From: Planctomycetota bacterium
GTDB lineage: Bacteria; Planctomycetota; Planctomycetia; Pirellulales; Lacipirellulaceae
DNA length: 64,000 nucleotides
Assembly: GCA_029259945.1 (NCBI GenBank)
Contig: JAJDEF010000020.1
Location: 62,001 to 126,000, forward strand
Direction: 5' to 3'
Of the stretch, positions 63,967 through 64,000 are shown piece after piece; the first letter of the stretch is position 1, and every line of letters starts with the position of its first letter. Below the pieces are notes generated by a model. It did no database searches. It had not been told where the DNA came from and worked only from the letters and a program-made list of their open reading frames with translations. The position numbers were made by a program, and so were the translations under genes.

Positions 63967-64000
63967 CCATTCATAAAGAATGGATCAGTCTTTCGTCGCC

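Overview
The window looks like a chromosome segment of a planctomycete, probably of the Pirellulales type. Signs are several PEP-CTERM proteins with dockerin-like D-x-D-x-D-x-V-D-G-x-D-F-L-x-W repeats (38509, 44447, 47425), a DUF1559 pseudopilin-like protein, a prenyltransferase-repeat protein, a YdjY-type lipoprotein, a DUF1580 protein and an ECF sigma factor paired with a Ser/Thr kinase. This is inference from gene families; no rRNA or marker gene is present.

Layout. (1) 1-2130: a membrane-anchored alpha-toroid protein, then a gene-free stretch. (2) 2133-2206: an initiator-type tRNA-Met(CAT). A 51-bp perfect repeat (75 bp with three mismatches) starting inside this tRNA recurs at 40509, so a 38.3-kb integrated element spans 2162-40508. 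(3) Left part of the element: tyrosine recombinase, then a defence-rich block. That block holds a GHKL sensor kinase, a receiver protein and a C5-cytosine DNA methylase in one operon; ArdC antirestriction protein; a DUF1778/GNAT toxin-antitoxin pair; SIR2-HerA with a DUF2130 remnant; a DNA adenine-type methylase, SF2 helicase and GIY-YIG nuclease operon with an HTH regulator; and a HigBA pair. (4) 22.5-30.9 kb: a mobilisation block with MobF relaxase, VirD4/TraD-like coupling protein and small accessory proteins, but no recognisable VirB-type secretion genes. (5) 31-38.2 kb: ECF sigma plus kinase, a RepC-type replication initiator with a probable antisense ctRNA, an iteron-like region, an HTH/coiled-coil protein and a toprim protein. 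(6) 38.5-40.3 kb: a PEP-CTERM protein as apparent cargo, then attR.

Right of the element lie PEP-CTERM proteins, a MerR regulator with a quinol nitric oxide reductase, a BlaI/M56-peptidase sensor pair followed by a retropepsin-like protein and a class A beta-lactamase-like serine hydrolase, then housekeeping-like planctomycete genes (heparinase-like, YdjY lipoprotein, PQQ-like propeller, D-2-hydroxyacid dehydrogenase), tRNA-Arg(ACG) and a CPA2 antiporter with CBS domains.

The most promising little-described systems are the kinase-receiver-methylase operon (3859-8177), the split methylase/helicase/GIY-YIG operon (14573-20714), the integrated RepC replicon with ctRNA (34625-36600), and the BlaR1-like peptidase whose sensor is a 'DDAEE' beta-sandwich domain instead of a penicillin-binding domain (51433-53133). 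All functional statements are from reading motifs by eye; no database search was run.
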